A DNA stretch of 6,320 nucleotides from Actinomycetota bacterium (GTDB taxonomy: Bacteria; Actinomycetota; Thermoleophilia; Solirubrobacterales; Solirubrobacteraceae). A model generated the notes under the pieces. The model saw nothing but the letters and a program-made list of their open reading frames with translations. It made no database searches and was not told the origin of the DNA. Numbering within the stretch: position 1 is the stretch's first letter; every line of letters starts with the position of its first letter. The stretch lies in assembly GCA_019348435.1 (NCBI GenBank), contig JAHWJM010000154.1, forward strand, positions 1 through 6,320, in the 5' to 3' direction. Position numbers and translations under genes: made by a program. Of this stretch, positions 5,047 through 6,320 are shown in pieces.

Positions 5047-6228
5047 ATGGCTTCGACCCACAGCACATCAGCCGGGACATCAGAGACCGTCCTGCCGGCG
5101 TTGCCGGTCGAGGTCTCGGTCGTGATCCCGTGCCTCAACGAGGCCGAGAACATCGAGGAGTGCGTCCGCCGCTCGCAGGCGGCGCTCGACGCGGCGGGGA
5201 TCGCAGGGGAGGTCGTCGTCGCCGACAACGATTCGGGCGACGGCAGCGCAGAGCTCGCCGCCGCCGCGGGGGCGCGCGTCGTGCACGAGCCGCGCCGCGG
5301 CTACGGCTCGGCGTACCTGGCCGGCTTCGCCGCCGCCCGCGGGGAGTACATCGTGATGCTCGACGCCGACATGACGTATCCGTTCGACGAGATCCCGCGC
5401 TTCGTCGAAGAGCTGCGCGACGGCGCGCAGCTCGTCATGGGCGACCGGATGGACAACATCGAGCCCGGGGCGATGCACTGGATGCACCGCTACATCGGCA
5501 ACCCGCTGCTGAGCGGCACGCTGAACCTCTTCTTCCGTACCGGCATCCGCGACGCGCACTGCGGCATGCGCGGCTTTCGCCGCGACATCCTGCCGACGCT
5601 CGACCTGCGCACGACGGGAATGGAGTTCGCGTCGGAGATGGTCATCCGGGCGTCAAAGGAGAAGCTCGACATCCGCGAGTTCCCGATCTCCTACGCGCCT
5701 CGCGGCGGCGAGTCGAAGCTGTCGCGCTTCCGCGACGGCTGGCGGCACCTGCGCTTCCTGCTCGTCCACAGCCCGACGCACCTGTTCATCGTGCCCGGCG
5801 CCGTCCTGCTGGCGATCGGGCTGCTGATCTCGTTCATCTCGCTGACGCAGCTTCCGATCTTCGGCCGCGCCTGGAACCTGCACACGCTGATCGGCGGCGA
5901 GCTGCTGTGCGTCGTGGGCGTGCAGATCGTCGCGCTCGGGCTCTGCGCGCACGCCTACGGGACGTACTTCATGGGCGAGAAGGACGCGTGGTTCGACCGC
6001 ATGCGCGAGCGCTTCCGGCTCGAGCACGGGCTGATGCTCGGCGGCGCGGTCCTCGCGGCCGGCTTCGCCGCGGGCGCGGTCATCGTCGGCACGTGGATCA
6101 ACCGCGGCTTCGGCGCGCTGTCGGAGGAACGGCTCGCGGTGACGGCCGCCGCGCTGGTCATCATCGGACTGCAGATCTTCTTCTCGTCGTTCCTGCTGTC
6201 GATTCTCGGTCTGCGCCGCCGCGACTGA
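5047..6228 (+). CDS. Membrane-anchored GT2 glycosyltransferase, dolichol/polyprenyl-phosphate sugar synthase-like
   Basis: This 393-residue protein joins a catalytic GT-A domain to a membrane tail. Visible motifs: SVVIPCLNEAENI (24-36), VVADNDSGDGS (57-67), RGYGSAYLAGFAAARGEY (84-101), LDADMTYP (105-112) with D106 and D108 as the metal-binding DXD, GNPLLSG (151-157), HCGMRGFRR (171-179) and YAPRGGESKL (206-215). These match the DPM1/DPG-synthase-like branch of GT2, which moves a sugar from a nucleotide donor to a polyprenyl phosphate at the inner membrane face. Hydrophobic segments at about 246-268, 281-304, 337-360 and 364-388 give four probable transmembrane helices, as in bacterial homologues with a C-terminal membrane domain. 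ATG 5047 is the first start after an in-frame TAG at 4999-5001. No ribosome-binding site is obvious; a hairpin sits 14 bases upstream. It probably supplies a lipid-linked sugar for the surface glycan. The next gene begins 12 bases after its stop. Confidence 0.92.
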   Translation: MASTHSTSAGTSETVLPALPVEVSVVIPCLNEAENIEECVRRSQAALDAAGIAGEVVVADNDSGDGSAELAAAAGARVVHEPRRGYGSAYLAGFAAARGEYIVMLDADMTYPFDEIPRFVEELRDGAQLVMGDRMDNIEPGAMHWMHRYIGNPLLSGTLNLFFRTGIRDAHCGMRGFRRDILPTLDLRTTGMEFASEMVIRASKEKLDIREFPISYAPRGGESKLSRFRDGWRHLRFLLVHSPTHLFIVPGAVLLAIGLLISFISLTQLPIFGRAWNLHTLIGGELLCVVGVQIVALGLCAHAYGTYFMGEKDAWFDRMRERFRLEHGLMLGGAVLAAGFAAGAVIVGTWINRGFGALSEERLAVTAAALVIIGLQIFFSSFLLSILGLRRRD

Positions 6229-6240
6229 GCCGCGGCGGAC

Positions 6241-6320
6241 GTGGATCTGCTCGCAGCCTGGCTGCTGTATCCGCTCGCCCTCGCCTGCGTCTGCCTGGGG
6301 CTGGCGCTCCTTCTCGAGCG
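6241..6320 (+). CDS. 5' end of a probable integral membrane protein, truncated by the window
   Basis: GTG 6241 opens a frame of 26 complete codons (VDLLAAWLLYPLALACVCLG followed by LALLLE and a cut codon) that runs off the window. The visible part is one long hydrophobic helix without a cleavable signal-peptide pattern, so a polytopic membrane protein is likely. It lies in the same frame as the GT2 gene, 12 bases after its TGA, with no other start codon between. The only ribosome-binding-like sequence, GGCGGA, sits too close to the GTG. Following a polyprenyl-phosphate glycosyltransferase, a GT-C type transferase, flippase or polymerase would be natural, but nothing visible decides this. Confidence 0.6.
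   Translation, partial: MDLLAAWLLYPLALACVCLGLALLLE

Noticed and set aside
3524..5080. A 518-codon open frame on the minus strand
   Set aside because: It overlaps two clear GT4 genes. Its product is dominated by Arg, Ala, Gly and Pro with no recognisable motif, as expected for an off-frame shadow in very GC-rich DNA.
1..6320. CRISPR arrays, tRNA genes, insertion-sequence ends, attachment sites
   Set aside because: No spaced direct repeats, no clover-leaf-like sequence, no transposase and no terminal inverted repeats were seen on either strand by eye.

Overview
The window is a very GC-rich bacterial segment, almost entirely coding, with G/C-ending codons and frequent GTG starts. The first ~160 bases are the tail of rapZ followed directly by the head of yvcK with an ATGA overlap, the gene order of the conserved rapZ-yvcK-whiA block. 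The yvcK head carries the GGGHGL form of the glycine loop that I associate with actinobacterial homologues. A high-GC actinobacterium, perhaps of the Thermoleophilia/Solirubrobacterales kind, is the best guess. This is inference from style, not a phylogenetic result.

Layout. (1) 1-59: the 3' end of rapZ. (2) 56-865: one open frame whose first ~36 codons are the start of yvcK. At an Ala-Asp-Asp-Gly stretch it passes without a break into the body of an unrelated glycosyltransferase-like protein. (3) 885-2641: a GT2 glycosyltransferase and a SAM-dependent methyltransferase, same strand. (4) 2663-3799: a GT4 glycosyltransferase. (5) 3763-4926, minus strand: a second GT4 glycosyltransferase whose 3' end overlaps the previous gene tail to tail by 37 bases. 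(6) 4927-5046: the only sizeable non-coding gap, between divergent genes, with two inverted repeats. (7) 5047-6228: a dolichol-phosphate-mannose-synthase-like GT2 enzyme with about four C-terminal membrane segments. (8) 6241-6320: the first 26 codons of a probable membrane protein cut by the window edge.

From ~164 onward every gene fits a surface or cell-wall polysaccharide locus. Soluble GT2 and GT4 enzymes would build a glycan, a methyltransferase would modify or cap it, and a membrane-anchored polyprenyl-phosphate glycosyltransferase would supply a lipid-linked sugar. No individual sugar or product can be assigned from sequence alone.

The main oddity is the in-frame rapZ/yvcK-to-glycosyltransferase junction. 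It is either a real rearrangement that made a chimeric gene and put a glycan cluster behind the rapZ promoter, or an assembly chimera through a short shared GC-rich stretch. The rest of yvcK and whiA are absent from the window on both strands. I found no tRNA, rRNA, CRISPR array, insertion sequence or convincing terminator.
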